64,000 bases of DNA from Notolepis coatsorum (lineage: Eukaryota > Chordata > Actinopteri > Aulopiformes > Paralepididae): contig OZ020594.1 of assembly GCA_963971535.1 (NCBI GenBank), positions 117,959,127 to 118,023,126 of the forward strand. The letters are read 5' to 3'. Numbering within the stretch: the stretch's first letter is position 1; the number at the start of each line of letters is the position of its first letter. Of this stretch, positions 9,914-21,755 are shown in pieces. The notes under the pieces are model-generated. The model saw only the letters and a list, made by a program, of their open reading frames with translations. It was not told the origin of the DNA and searched no databases. The position numbers and the translations under genes were made by a program.

Positions 9914-10225
9914 AATAATCAGAATCAGAAAGGTCTTTATTGCCAAGTATACTTTACACATACAAGGAATTTGCTTTGGACGTTACTGGTGTGACATTAG
10001 CGGACAGACATTAACAGACAAAGATAATACAATAAAGTGGTGGAGTAAAGTAAAATGAAATATGAGCTAAGTTAAGCACAATAGAATAATATATTTATGA
10101 AATAAAATATAGGCCAGGGCTGTACGACTGTATAAGAGGTTGAATAAAATGATGTGGGATATAAACTAAGTTAAATATAGCTCAATAGATAGTAAAATTT
10201 TAAGTAAAAATAAAGTAGGAATAGG
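9914..10225 (-). mobile_element. LINE 3' end (left part, interrupted)
   Basis: Begins AATCAGAATCAGAAAGGTCT and continues TTATTGCCAAGTATAC, the mirror of a LINE 3' tail of the (TGAATC)n type, as also seen at the end of the Rex1-like LINE near 28340. It continues after the hAT insertion at 10766 (ATAGGCCAGGGCTGTGCAAC, matching GCCAGGGCTGTACGACT at 10113). No coding part is present. Confidence 0.7.
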
Positions 10226-10757
10226 TAGTGGTGGGGGAAAATACCGATACATAGTAGTATCGCGATACTTAGCATGGCGATACTGTATAGATACAGGGAC
10301 GCCAAGTATCGATATTTAATTATTTATTTATAAAAAATAAAATAAAATAAAAAAATGTATAAGGAAGTTGCATTGTTCATTTCAATACCTGTAATAGTAC
10401 AGTAGTCCACACACACACACATGTGTATTCAGTTAAGTTGGAATATGACTAACAGTTCAGTTTGTCAGGTACATGCAACACAGATTACAGTGTTTACATC
10501 TGTCTGCTTGAGAAAATACCATGTTCTGCAATACAAATGATTGAAGTGAGATGAATAGACTGAACTTTATTTTGTTAGATAAAACATGTTGACAAAGTTT
10601 TACTTTGCAGTTGAAAAAAGGTAAAAAATCGCAAGATATCGCAATATTAATATCGCAATACTCAGCATATCGCAATATATTTAGTATTGCAATACTATCG
10701 TATCGTGACTCAAGTATCGTGATAGTATCGTGAGGCCTCTGGTGATTCCCACCCCTA
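10226..10757. mobile_element. hAT MITE (532 bp) with 8-bp TSD
   Basis: Flanked by exact GGAATAGG copies (10218-10225 and 10758-10765). Ends TAGTGGTGGG and CCCACCCCTA are approximate inverted repeats. The subterminal regions are rich in TATCG/CGATA words. No open frame of interest. Confidence 0.88.
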
Positions 10758-10839
10758 GGAATAGGCCAGGGCTGTGCAACTGGGCAGATGTGGTCAATTA
10801 TACAATTATATACACTAATTAGAATGAGTAACGTTAAGA

Positions 10840-12387
10840 CAACTATTTAGTTCAATCGGACATTTCGTTTTGAACGGTGAACTAACGTCAGCTAACGGAG
10901 ATATCAACATGGACCACTAGACTTCTGGGGCATTTGTTGATATCCGGAGCTATCAGTAGCTAGCCGGCTAAATACCGTTAGACAATGCCTACTAAAAGTG
11001 AATAGTTGACTGGGTAATTTTGTTTAAACAGTAACGATAGCTAGGTAGCTAACGTTAGCTCAGGTCGAATGCACTATCTAGACTCAGCAGAGGAGTGTGT
11101 TTACAAACTCTACACGGGTACGGGCGGGGCTAGGGAGGAGGAGCAGTTTGCAGGTCCTGTGCGTCTGAGACAAGCGAGTGAGATATCCACTTGATCAGTT
11201 TCCGCGATCGGCGAATATGACTAATTATCGGAATTCCCCGATCGCATATTTATACTAATTATCGGCCGATAACGATCGGTGGCCGATCGATCGGGGCATC
11301 CCTAGTTTTGTGGCATTAACGTTATATAGTTACACGTTCAATAACATTAGCGTATTTACCCAAACATAGCAACGTCCGATGACGACATAGATAGCAAGCG
11401 TTACTGTTCATATCTCAGCCCGTGCTGAGTTGTGCATGCCCATTCTGCGGTCTGTTAATAAAGTTTTCAATCAGACAGATGTATGGAAAGGCTTTTATTA
11501 TAACATTCGTTGCAATAAAATCATTATGGCTCGTTTAGTCATGCTGCGGTGCGCTGGTAATCACTCGTCGGCCGCGGGGAGCTCAGCTGTTGTTGTCGTT
11601 GAGCTGAGCTCAGCTCTCGTCAAAATCAATGGCGGAAGTAAAAAACGCATAGCGCTTGCCGATTGGTGCTAAGAACAGCAGGGCGGGTGTAAGCGGTGTG
11701 ACGTAATTGGCAGACTCGACTGTCAATCAAAATTATTCTGTTGCCGGCTGAATGATCGAATGAATGAAAACGTTATTAACGATTGCAGAATGGGTACAAT
11801 ACAGTACAGCAGTACAGCTCAATACAACAACAGTGGACTGGGGGATGAAGACCAGAAAAAGACTTTCGGCTTTTTTACATAAGGGTCCTCCATTTTCAAT
11901 TCATCAAAACATTTAGAGACATACAAATATACAGTAGTTTCATAAAAATGCTAAAATGCTATTGATTGATTGATTGATTTAAAACTTTATTAACATATTG
12001 CAGAATGGGTACAGTACAGCTCAATACATACAATTGTTAAGGGGATGCAGACCAGAGAAAGTCTTTCGTCTTGTTTACATCAGGGTCCCCCATTTTCAAT
12101 TAATCATATTTCATATCTAAATCATATAATATCTCATTGCTAAATATATGCAATATATAATCTAATAATCCAATAATCTAAATCTAATATATAATATAAA
12201 AATGCTAAATGCATGGGTATTTTATTTAGTATTTAATGTTAGCTTGCAAACTCAAATACTGTCTTGGTAAGCCTCATAATGAATTGTTTGGGGGAAAAAA
12301 GAAAAACATCGTGATGTGTATCGTGTATTGCCGAAAGGTCAGAAAATATCGTGATATCATATTTAGGCCATATCGCCCAGCCCTACC
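10840..12387. mobile_element. Mosaic of hAT-like remnants and captured LINE tails
   Basis: Several hAT-type right ends occur without matching left ends: CGATCGGGGCATCCCTA (ends 11304) and GGCCATATCGCCCAGCCCTA (ends 12387). Between them lie the shared hAT core (GTTTTGTGGCATTAACGTTA near 11306, CTGTTAATAAAGTTTTCAAT near 11452, the GATTGGTGCTAAGAACAGCA block near 11661) and two LINE 3' tails (about 11755-11905 and 11963-12110). The part 10850-11040 is related in reverse complement to 22640-22800. The interior is probably a decayed composite. Confidence 0.65.
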
Positions 12388-12654
12388 CCTAGTAGAAATC
12401 TGTTATCCAACTGTTGAATTATCTGTGGTGACGATCCATGGCTGTTCTTTTTATATTATTATTATTAGCTGCCGCAGCCTCAGATATTATTAGCCCTTCA
12501 TTAGCAAAATCCAGAACAAACGTTAGCTTAGCAGTGTTTCTCATCTGTTTATCCGACATACATTATCCTAGTTTAGCTTGGCTTAGGAGTCCATGGTAAA
12601 GTTATATTATTTGCAGTTTACCAAACAATTCTTTTTCAATCTTCTGTAGATGTC

Positions 12655-14460
12655 CATGATATTACATTTAGAGTTGTTGCGATACCAGTATCGGAAATGC
12701 CTCCGATACTGCCTAAAATGCTGTTATCCGTATCGGTGAGTACGCCGAAAGGCTAGCCTCCGATACCATGACGTAATTTATCAACAACACGTGCGGTATC
12801 CTCCTACTGAGAGTGAGCATTATAAAACAAACGTGTTTTTAATCGGCCATGAATTAAAGTGTCAATGCTGTTTGTCATTTTAACAGCAGATACTTTCTTA
12901 AATGCCATCGTCCCGAGAGAGGGGTGTTGACAGGGATTTTTTTGACCCAGTGTCATGTACAGAGGTCTAACGACCACACAGAAATGTAACTGGAGCAGGC
13001 TGTACATGAGCAGAAACAGCCCCTCTCAGTAAAAATGCTTTTCAAAACAGTCCCGGGTAGGCAGATAGTAAACAAAGACGTTTTCAAATGGTAAATTAAG
13101 TTTATTGCATGTGGGGCTTCCAACCCACGGCCTTTTCCCAAAGGGAAAAGGGATGTTGTCAGTGGGGATTTCAACCCACAACACACACAAAGGGAAAGGG
13201 TAAGGGGAGAACAAACAAGGTGAGAATAATAATAAACAAGGCAAACACTAACCACACAACCACATGCCACGTGGTTGGCAATCTGGGAACAAAGGAACAC
13301 CACTCTAACCATGTAGCTCACAGTGTAGGATGAATCTAAAATGGCCAACAATATACCTACCCCACACAGGGTTTGGTCCACGCAGGCAGCACATAATCAA
13401 TAGTCCATACACAGTGGCAATTGGCATAAGCAAGCACAATAATAATAACTACACAATAGTGGCAAACAGAGGCAACCTCACTCCACTTGGTCACTGGCAA
13501 AATGACACAGTGAGGCGCCTCGACGTGTGTGTCCTGTCAGCTACTTGTCCACCCGTCCCTCTCGAAGTGATTGCCCTCAGCTGTCACTCATTAGGCAATC
13601 AGCACTCTTCAGTGTAGGGACGGGCAGCACCTGACAGGAAGAGAAGAAGAGACGGCATCAGCTCTCATGTTCACACACACACACACACACACACATACAA
13701 AACATAACATAACACTAATTATACTAACCTGATGTTCACATGGTCTTCCAAATACAGTAATAATGACCAACCCACGTACGTCACACCCCGATATCGATAA
13801 CTTACTGCTCCTCAAGGTCAATACCGATACCGATAATATATATTTATTGTATTATTTAAAAAATGTGTATTCCTGTAGTTTTGACTAACCAGATTTATGA
13901 GCGTTACTACTATGAACAAAACAAAGCCAAGACAACAGTTTTGACCATATTTATTTTTCCAAATAAATATAATTTGAATCACAAAATTCACAATCCGTCA
14001 ATAACTTGTAAACATAACACTGCAAAATGTAAACATTTGCCAATTGCCATAGTGAGGTTCATCACTCAGTGATGTAAAAATAAAATAAAGGCCTCTAGAA
14101 CTGTTGCAGATCTTTGCATAAGCCTGGGATTCAAATTCAATACTGGCAGGTAAAATCGGACAGTCAGATATGTCTCTATGTAAACAAAGTATACAAACTG
14201 AAAAAGTGCATTCCTCACAGTATCAAAAACAAATAAATAAGCTACTGAAACAAGTTCCACACAGTAACAAACAGTCATTTTACAGAACAAAGGATTAATT
14301 ATATTACTTATAATAATCCATATAAATGACAGTGAGTGAACCCTTTTTTCCACTAAACTACTAAAGCATTGAGGTTTCAAACTTTCAATTGTTTTAGTTT
14401 TTTTCTCAAAGAGAGAGATATTGTCTGCTCTGAGAGTGGAGACCACTAGTCACCACCACT
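12655..14460. mobile_element. Probable decayed hAT-related repeat, with (CA)n tract
   Basis: The left part has subterminal TATCGG words like those of nearby hAT elements. The segment 12866-12925 is the reverse complement of 24350-24405, inside a well-delimited hAT, so it belongs to the same core family. A CA tract lies at about 13673-13694. No TSD was found and outer limits are uncertain. The open frames here show no recognisable domain. Confidence 0.4.
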
Positions 14461-15060
14461 AACTTGTGTTTCAGAAACCTTGTTTAAATATGCTGATACT
14501 AACGCATATACATGTGAAAAAGTAGAGCCATGTACTAATATCTAATTGTGTGCCCAGGTAAACGAGAAGCCATTCTTCCTGTTTTCAATTATCAATATTA
14601 AGCCCAATGCCAGTGATGTATATCCAGGAGAGGTCATATTCCACGTGGAGTGAACTCCTATTGAGCGGAGCATGTAATGCCTTACTTTTATACATAATAA
14701 AGTACCTTGGACCTAATGAGGAACTAAATGTTAACAAAGTATAGAACAAATATTATTCACTTGATAGTTTTTGAATTCGAGGTAAACAGATGGATAGGTG
14801 TTTACTGAATGTGTCATTAGGAAGTGAAGTAGAAGCCATTCTGGAAGGATTTCAGGTCATCCGGTCAGACTTGAGTGATGATAATCAATAGTTTAACATC
14901 AAATTCCTCAATGGGTGCTTAATCATGATTATTATGCCCTCTAAAGTAAATGTTACTGTATTTATAAAGGACCTTTCAATACAGTTAAGTAACAAAAGAG
15001 CTTCCCAAATCAAAATAAAAACAGGACTTTACACATTAAGAAAATGCCTGCAGGTTGTTT
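14461..15060. other. Unassigned AT-rich sequence
   Basis: Nothing recognised as coding or as a repeat family. Composition is ordinary for an AT-rich intergenic stretch. Confidence 0.35.
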
Positions 15061-15489
15061 TAAAAATGAAATCAAACTTTATTTATATAGAGCCTTTTGT
15101 GCAAGATTAAAATACAAAAGTGCTTAACGAAGAAGTCATCAAATAAATGCAACACAATAATTGAAATGGGAATAAAACGACAACAAATAACTAGTGGTAA
15201 TGAAGTAATGAATTAGATAAGAGCTAATAAAATAGCATGGTAAGACAGAGACTCTGTGACCGCTATGAGGGCCGTCTCTGTGGAGTGACCAGTCCTGAAG
15301 CCTGACTGATTAGGGTCTAGGAGGTCATTCTGTAAGAGATAATCAGAAGGTTGGTTGGATACAGCACGTTCAAGTGATTTAGAAAGGAAGGAGAGAAGAG
15401 AGACCGGATGATAGTTGTCTATGACAGTGGGGTTCAGGGTTGTTTTTATGAGCGGTGTGACTCTGGCTTGTTTCAGGGAGGTGGAAACC
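15061..15489 (-). pseudogene. LINE reverse-transcriptase fragment (minus strand)
   Basis: On the minus strand from 15487 to 15245 an uninterrupted frame reads the palm entry of a non-LTR reverse transcriptase: LKQARVTPLIKTTLNPTVID, NYHPVSLLSFLSKSLERAVS, then NDLLDPNQSGFRTGHSTETA. This matches the conserved N-Y-R-P-V-S-L-L-S and Q-S-G-F-R-x-G-H-S-T motifs, with an H in place of the usual R. The 5' part, the catalytic YADD and the C-terminus are absent. The adjoining 15061-15240 (AACTTTATTTATATAGAGCC) resembles a retroelement 3' tail, so the copy looks internally deleted. Confidence 0.8.
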
Positions 15490-16170
15490 AGACCGTACCA
15501 AAGTAGTGCCAGACCGAATCACCCACGTCATTAGTTTAACCATTTATTATAATGCAGAATAAATGTCAATGGTAATAGTTATTCTTGGTGAGGTGGTTCT
15601 ACTCTTAGGGGTGCTCCCTGCTGCAAGAGAGATTAAAGCATAACGTTTAATGTTGCTCCATGTGAGTAGACCTTTAGGCCGTGGTGGGACATCTTAAATC
15701 CAAATGAACCTATAGCGAGCTGAAAGGTCCCACTCTATCCTTCCTCATAATAACTATATGGCTGAACACAGCTCTTCTGCTCAACGTTGACACTCTGAGC
15801 CTCCAGATGTGTTCTGCACAATTTCCACTAGAGGGCAGAATGTCCCCATTTATCACCTGAACGTCACTCATTACAGTGATACAGGTATAAAGACACTATT
15901 GTAATAGTAGCTGCTCTAGGGACGTGTTGGCACAGGGTGAAAGTGATGGTGAGCAGAGAAGAGTCACGGGCAGATGACTGGTCAGGTTTGAAGACAGGAG
16001 AGAGTTCCACTTTAAACTCTCTGTGGGTTTTATTCATCGCGGAAATGTGTGTGTGTGTGTGTGCTGCAACAGACAGAAAGATTTATCAATTAATGGATAC
16101 AACTCATATAATCTCACTCTTAAATGCAAATAATAGTTATAGGCAAATTAGATACTTTAAATATAAGTCT
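15490..16170. other. Unassigned sequence with a CTCF-like motif and TATA box
   Basis: No gene seen. CCACTAGAGGGCAG (15825-15838) fits the CTCF core consensus. It is followed by ATGTCCCC and, about 60 bp later, GGTATAAAG. The same order (CACTAGGTGGCAG, TGTCCCC, GGTATAAAA) occurs in the piggyBac promoter at 110-232, so 15820-15900 may be a relic of that promoter. A (GT)n tract lies at 16045-16062. Confidence 0.45.
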
Positions 16171-16174
16171 TTAT

Positions 16175-16590
16175 TTGTCATCAGATTAACACAAACACAC
16201 GCATGCGATGGGCGACCCACAGGAACACGCATGCACTGAGTCGCTGACAAAATGTTCTCTGCACCTCCCATCCCGTCGTCCTTCCCCCCCCCCCCCAAGG
16301 GCAGCCGGAAGCAGACAAGGGCTGCAGCGTGTGCCGCGGGGACCAATCCATGTGCTCCTGTCCGTCTTCGTCAGGGATGCGACAGCATTCGCGATCTGTT
16401 GTGCATGTTTTTCCATTGGGGTTTATCTTATTGGGTAAGCCTTGCAAGCACGGGGAGAACATGCAAACTCCACACAGAAAGGCCCGGGAGATACCCCACC
16501 TGGGTACCTGGCAACCTGGTCCCCAAGCGGGATTCGAACCCACGACCTTCTAGCTCTGAGTTAACCACTATACCACCGTTTGTTTTATGT
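16175..16590 (-). mobile_element. tRNA-derived SINE or SINE-like repeat (minus strand)
   Basis: On the minus strand the segment near 16580-16535 contains a B-box-like GGGTTCGAATCC and, before it, TATAGTGGTTAACTCAGAGC, an A-box-like stretch. This is the layout of a tRNA-derived RNA polymerase III promoter. The body includes a run of C (about 16277-16288) and CGGGGAGAACATGCAAACTC. A related piece of the far end lies inverted at about 25975-26100. Overlapping open frames are not genes. Confidence 0.65.
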
Positions 16591-16599
16591 ATGATATTG

Positions 16600-17302
16600 T
16601 AAGGAAGGGGCAGGACTAGATAAGTAATTGCTTCCTTCTCGAACTAATTTGTTTATGATTTAATGAATGGAAGATTTCATTTAAAAAAAAATTATTTTGT
16701 TGTTTTGATTGTTTGAGATAAAATAAACTCAACTAAATTCTCTGGGGCTCATACAGAACCAAGCATTTCACTGTAATGTACATATGTACTTTATACGTGA
16801 CAAATAAAAGCAAACTTGAAACTGTAATAGTGCTAATCAGTAAGTCATACTGGCCAGCTGTGTAACTAGCGAGAGTAGGTAAGGGATATGTACAGATATA
16901 TATATATCTACTGTGGCGTTCGGGCAACACAACACAGACACTGTATTTAAGGGGTTTATTGTCCATATGGGAGAGAGAAGAATTGAGGGAAAATTAGACA
17001 AATTATAAATATAATGAAGGGGAATATATCTACTGCTTTCTACAACTAGCCTACACTGTAATCATAACTATTATTAATTCAGAAATAATGTTAGAGAAAG
17101 AAGTAGCCCTGGCACTCTTAATTAGATTGTTAAATTCAGATATCAACTCTTTGAGATAGAGAAGATGTACATGGAGGTTGGGAGATTTCCATTGCCTCTC
17201 TGTTTTGCGACACAGATGTCGTAATTCAACCAAGGGGAGCGGTTTACGGCTTGCACGGAGCAAGTTACGGCATCTAAGATGGCCGCACGTCGCTGTTAAA
17301 AC
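16600..17302. other. Unassigned, with a retroelement-like tail
   Basis: CAAGCATTTCACTGTAATGT (16756) resembles a segment at 31827 inside a hAT element, and both are followed by AATAAAA. This is probably a shared retroelement 3' end. Nothing coding is seen. Confidence 0.4.
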
Positions 17303-17589
17303 TAGCAGCTGATTGATTGATTGATTGAAAACTTTATTAACAGATTGCAGAATGGGTACAGTACAGCTCAATACATACAATTGTTAAGGGGATGCAGACC
17401 AGAGAAAGACTTTCGTCTTGTTTACATCAGGGTCCCCCATTTTCAATTCATCATAACATATGACACACGACATACAGATAGACAGTACTGCTACATCTAT
17501 ACATTTATGACATACCAGATTTGCAAATTCAGTACTGTTTGTGATACAAAAAGAGTCCAGAAAAGAGAGTATACATTTGACGTAGAAAC

Positions 17590-17790
17590 TGTACATTGGA
17601 GGAGGTTGGGTAGGTGGGGTGGCATTGGGTGGGTTGGGGGGGGGGGACTGTACATTGGAGGTGGTTGGGTGGGTGGGGGGGTTGGTTGGGTAGGTTGGGT
17701 AGGGGGTGGGTGGGGGACACTGTACACTGTACATTGGAATATTGACAAAGCCATACTTGGTAATTTACTGTACATTGGAGGGGGATGGGT
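17590..17790. repeat. G-rich imperfect minisatellite in LINE 3' region
   Basis: Repeats of GTACATTGGAGGTGGTTGGG with runs of GGTGGG/GGTTGGG. Related tracts sit at the same position in the LINE copies at 42610-42720 and 63655-63770. Proline-rich open frames on the opposite strand result from it. Confidence 0.85.
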
Positions 17791-18383
17791 TAGGACATTA
17801 GCAGGGGCCAGTTTCGAATTGCAGTCTCTCGTAGGTGTTCTTTGAGAGTGTTTTTGAAAGTGGGTAGTGATTCACATTCCTTTACAGCTTTGGGTAGGGC
17901 GTTTCACATTGATGTGGCATAATTGCGAAACGTGTTTAGTCCCTTGTTTGAGCCGAATCTGGGTTTAACATGATTTGTGGAGCTCCCTCTGGTGTTGTGA
18001 TCGTGGTATTCACTGACCTTTGGGAAGTATTTTGACATGTACATGGGTACCTTGGTCGTGTAGTGCATCTTGTAGACCAGGCCCATTGCAAGTTGCTGTA
18101 CTCTGTCGTCTACTCTAAGCCATCCTAGGTTGTCAAAGTGGGCAGGGGTGAGGTGGGTTCTAGGAGTCAGGTCAAGCAGTAGTCTGACCAGTTTGTTTTG
18201 AGATGTTTGTCATTTAGTTTTTAGTGCCTTTGAGGTGCTTTGGTACCATGAGGTGCAAGCATAGTCTTAGTACCCTTGAATGAGTGCTCCTGCCAGAGTC
18301 TTCAGGGTATTCTTGTTTACCAGAGAGGAGATCCGGTACAAGAATCGAGTTCGTTGGTTGACTTTTTTTTATTATATTGGATG

Positions 18384-19117
18384 CAGGCCATGTGAGCGGA
18401 TCGGAGCGTGAGCGGCGCGGGGAGCGGAGCGGGCGGTTTTGACGTGAGCGAGGAGTGGGTTTTAAAATGGGTCGGCGCGACGTCCGGAGCGAGAGTTCTC
18501 CTCCGCTCCAATCCACTCCGGATCGCTCACACAGTGGTTTAACACTGATGTAATAATATACATGTAGTACAATGCCAAAGCAACAGATGGCGATATACAA
18601 ACATGAAGGCCGTTTTCAACCAATGAGAATTGAGAAGGGTGAACCTGTGATATCCTGTTCAGGCTTCACTCCTCCTCCTTCACTCACAGGATGTTAGAAA
18701 AGTATCGACGCCATTGTTGTTGTCGTTAGCTTACATGCTAACGTTAATGGCAGCGACCATAGCATTGTGGCTCGGCTAACTATCATCGCTTAATAGAGCT
18801 AGTGAATGGATAAACAACGTTATTTAACATTGCAGAATGGGTACAATTACAATGCGGCTCAATACAAACAATTGTTAAGGGGCCCAGGGGGTGTAGACTG
18901 TTGTAGTTTGAGCTAATTTACACCATGCTCAAAAAAAAAAAAAAGAAAAAAAAAAAGCTGAGCGATCTGGAGCGGGGAGCGCTCGATTCAAGGTGAGCGG
19001 TGAGGGAGCGGAGAGCAACTTGGGGGCGGGGTCAACATGAGCGATTAGCGGAGCGGACCAAGCTTTAAAGAGCGAAGAGCGGATTTCTCGGCCGCGCCGA
19101 TCCGCTCACGTGGCCTG
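18384..19117. mobile_element. hAT MITE (734 bp) with 8-bp TSD
   Basis: Exact TSD ATTGGATG (18376-18383 and 19118-19125). Inverted ends CAGGCCATGTGAGCGGATCG and, reversed, CAGGCCACGTGAGCGGATCG differ by one base in 20. Inside is a truncated LINE 3' tail (about 18822-18895) and a poly-A-like run at 18932-18957. GAGCGG words are repeated throughout its subterminal parts. Confidence 0.93.
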
Positions 19118-19499
19118 ATTGGATGCCATTTTGTCACAGGAAAGATTAGCCTCTAGGATGGAACCCAGGTAGGTAACGTTTCTACAGCCAGACTGTTTAC
19201 ATTAACACTATCAGTGCCTACCTTGTTTACCTTTTTACCCCGTTGAATGCCATCATCCACTTCAATGTTGGCGCTAAAAATGCCTAATCTATGTTTTAAA
19301 TTATGGCTGTGTCTAATCTGCCCGTCGCTTATCAATGACTTGTTTGCAGTCAACATTGTCGAAACGGATTATTTATTCGGGTTTATTTTCGTTTTATAGC
19401 ATTTTGAAAAGCCCTATGTAATTGGTGGGTCATGAGTAATTGTGGAACAAAATATAAATCGCGGGAAGTCTGTTGTTAGATGCCATTCGTCAAAAGGAC

Positions 19500-19760
19500 A
19501 TGCATTTCACTGTTAATACAATTTTCAAGCAATCAATCAATCAAACCAATAACACACGCTCACGCGGAGGTGCACTGTTGTAAGTGAGCGTGGGTTATTG
19601 AATTGATTGATTGAAAATGTAATTAATGTCCGCCTTGTTTCAAACTGGTTAGGCTTAGGCCCTCTTTCGAAGTCGGTTATGCTTAGAGTTTATCTTTAGA
19701 GCAGGGCGATAGACCACCAGCCCTATTCCCCGTACCTGGTTCAACTAAGTCGATCAAAAG
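19500..19760. repeat. Left arm of a large inverted repeat
   Basis: From about 19608 the sequence (AAAATGTAATTAATGTCCGC, then TTGTTTCAAACTGGTTAGGC, then CCCTCTTTCGAAG) reappears in reverse complement at about 21590-21740. The outer ends run into (AATC)n tails, so the arms are probably two opposite copies of one retroelement family. A third tail (+ strand) lies at 19515-19545. Confidence 0.75.
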
Positions 19761-20990
19761 TCCCATTATCCAGATTCAATTAACCCGATGTTTGAATCGG
19801 GGCTTTCCCTGTTCCTCGAACGCTGATTCAGTCTCGTTCATTCAAACCAGACTTGATACTCAGGATAAGTGCGCGTGGCCGCCTCACATGAAAAGACAGC
19901 AGGTGTCGATCGCAGAAATCCTGATTTTCTAACGGCATTGATTGATTGATTGATTTAAAACTTTATTAACAAGATTGCAGAATGGGTACAATGCAGTACG
20001 GCTCAATAGCCTCGCCGACAAGTTAAATGCATAATCTATAGGCACATTTTAAGTCCCTCATTACCCCAATCAATCAGATTATATTTATTTAAATGTGGCT
20101 ATAGATTATGCATTTAATTTAATAATCGAATGAGATCTTGCTAGCGAAAATAATTATTTCAACTCTTTCAGAATAAGTATACAAAAACAAGCCCAAAGAT
20201 AAAGAGAATATCTAATTGATACGAATTAATAGATACTTATGAGGATATCTGTACTGTATGCGCTTAGGTATCATGTAATATAATAAATACATCGTTCCTA
20301 AAGTTTTCAGGCCGCGACCCCCGAAATAACGGTGTCAGAGAGCCGCGACCCCCACTATTATATAGAGGTGGTTGAAACATGCAAACGTTCACACGCACAC
20401 ATATGCATTGGAGGCTTTTAACATGCACAATAACTACACAAAATAACACAATAATCAAACAACCATAAAATGAATACATATAGCGTGTTTCATTTAGAAG
20501 GCTATAATGTTCAACTCACCGAATGAGATGGATGGGCATAGTCTGGGTTTAATTTTGGAGACAGCGACTCGGAGATCATCCTCCACATTCATTCAGACGT
20601 GATCTGTACTTATTTTTTATATCAGTCAGTGCAGATAATGTTTTTTTCGAATAGGTAGGTATAGCTGTGCGTATTCCCCCTCAATTGATATCTAGTCGGC
20701 ATCGGAGGTGGGCAGCGATCTGGGACGCATTCTCAATCAGACACAAGCGCGCCTCATCCCGCAGCTCAAACAGGTGTCGTGCAGTATAGGAAATCCATAG
20801 GCTGAATATGATTTATTATCAGAATTTTAGGTCTATTATTTTACATTTCAAAAGCATTTATTTTACCAGTTTAATGTATTTTAATTGTTTTTAATTATAG
20901 GCCTATTTCACACATTCTATGAAATCAATACATTCTGGAAATCATCTCACGAAAACATTATTCAGAATGGTATAATTATAATGGGATCAA
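19761..20990. other. Loop of the inverted repeat: LINE tail and unassigned sequence
   Basis: Holds a short minus-strand LINE 3' tail (TGATTGATTGATTTAAAACT, then TTGCAGAATGGGTACAATGC, about 19937-20010). It also holds a hAT-end-like stretch with two GCCGCGACCCCC motifs (20310-20350). No gene seen. Confidence 0.5.
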
Positions 20991-21420
20991 AGAGCACCTA
21001 CGGGAGGCTGCAATTCGAAACAGTTTCCTCCCCCTCGTATATATATTTTCTGTTAGGATCTCTGTTTAACAGTACTGTATATTTGCATATCTTGTATCAC
21101 AAATGTAACAGTACTGTATGTATGTCATAAATGTCATGATATATATCTGTATATCTGTATGTCATGTATGTCATAAATGTCATGATATATATCTGTATAT
21201 CTGTATGTCATGCATGTCATAAATGTCATGATATATATATCTGTATATCTGTATGTCATGTATGTCATAAATGTCATTATGAATTGAAAATGGGGGACCC
21301 TGATGTAAACAAGACGAAAGTCTTTCTCTGGGTCTGCATCCCCTTAACAATTGTGTGTATTGTACTGTACTGTACCCATTCTGCAATCTGTTAATAAAGT
21401 TTCCAATCAATCAACCAATC
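20990..21420 (+). pseudogene. LINE 3' end, plus strand
   Basis: ATCAAAGAGCACCTACGGGA matches the C-terminal KEHLRE...IR coding block of the LINE at 17303-19470, but here on the plus strand. It is followed by AT-rich tandem units with ATATCTGTATGTCATG (about 21115-21275), the 3' UTR phrase GAAAATGGGGGACCCTGATG, AATAAAGTTTCCAATC and the (AATC)n tail. Only the last few codons of the ORF remain. Confidence 0.8.
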
Positions 21421-21589
21421 TCTGAGGAAGGGAGCTGCCATTTTGTTCCAAGGGAGTGGCCAGCTTATATCCAGCTAACTCAACTAAACCTGCTCTGGAG
21501 CAGGTTCAAACTTTTCGATCTGTTGCCATAGCGACTTAGAAAATCCGACGTCGGGGAACGGAAATGTCTGGCTTAAGTCAAGCTATGCT

Positions 21590-21755
21590 GAAAATTATCC
21601 GGCTAACTCAGTTAGCCAGGTACGGGGAATAGTGATTCCAAACTCTAAGCATAACCAACTTCGAAAGAGGGCGACTTCGAAAGAGGGCCTAAGCCTAACC
21701 AGTTTGAAACAAGGTGGACATTAATACAATTTTCAATCAATCAATCAATCAATCC
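21590..21755. repeat. Right arm of the large inverted repeat
   Basis: Reverse complement partner of about 19608-19745, ending TACAATTTTCAATCAATC and an (AATC)n tail. The phrase TTCGAAAGAGGGC is duplicated in tandem here (21660-21688). Confidence 0.8.

Larger units (their letters stand above)
17303..19470 (-). pseudogene. 5'-truncated L2-like LINE, interrupted by a hAT element
   Basis: The LINE lies on the minus strand with its (AATC)n tail at about 17308-17327, preceded by AATAAAGTTTTCAAT. Moving inward come the 3' untranslated region, a G-rich tract (C-rich on the sense strand, 17590-17790), then coding sequence for a reverse-transcriptase C-terminus. The frame around 18086-17904 reads KVSEYHDHNTRGSSTN, KPRFGSNKGLNTFRNYATSM, followed by WNALPKAVKE and a leucine-rich close. 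A hAT at 18384-19117 splits it, and the LINE resumes at 19126. The endonuclease and catalytic YADD parts are missing. The right limit is approximate. Confidence 0.75.

Noticed and set aside
12953-13381. 142-codon minus-strand open frame
   Set aside because: No domain, Cys/Leu-rich composition across repeat sequence, and part of it is shared with hAT core material.
14066-14446. 126-codon minus-strand open frame
   Set aside because: No recognisable domain or splice context in AT-rich repeat-like sequence.
16535-16590. Possible tRNA gene (B-box GGGTTCGAATCC)
   Set aside because: No full cloverleaf could be drawn. The motif sits in a longer SINE-like repeat, as do those near 31375, 42925, 44815 and 56665.
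17384-17775. Proline-rich minus-strand open frames
   Set aside because: Translation of the G-rich LINE minisatellite in three frames.
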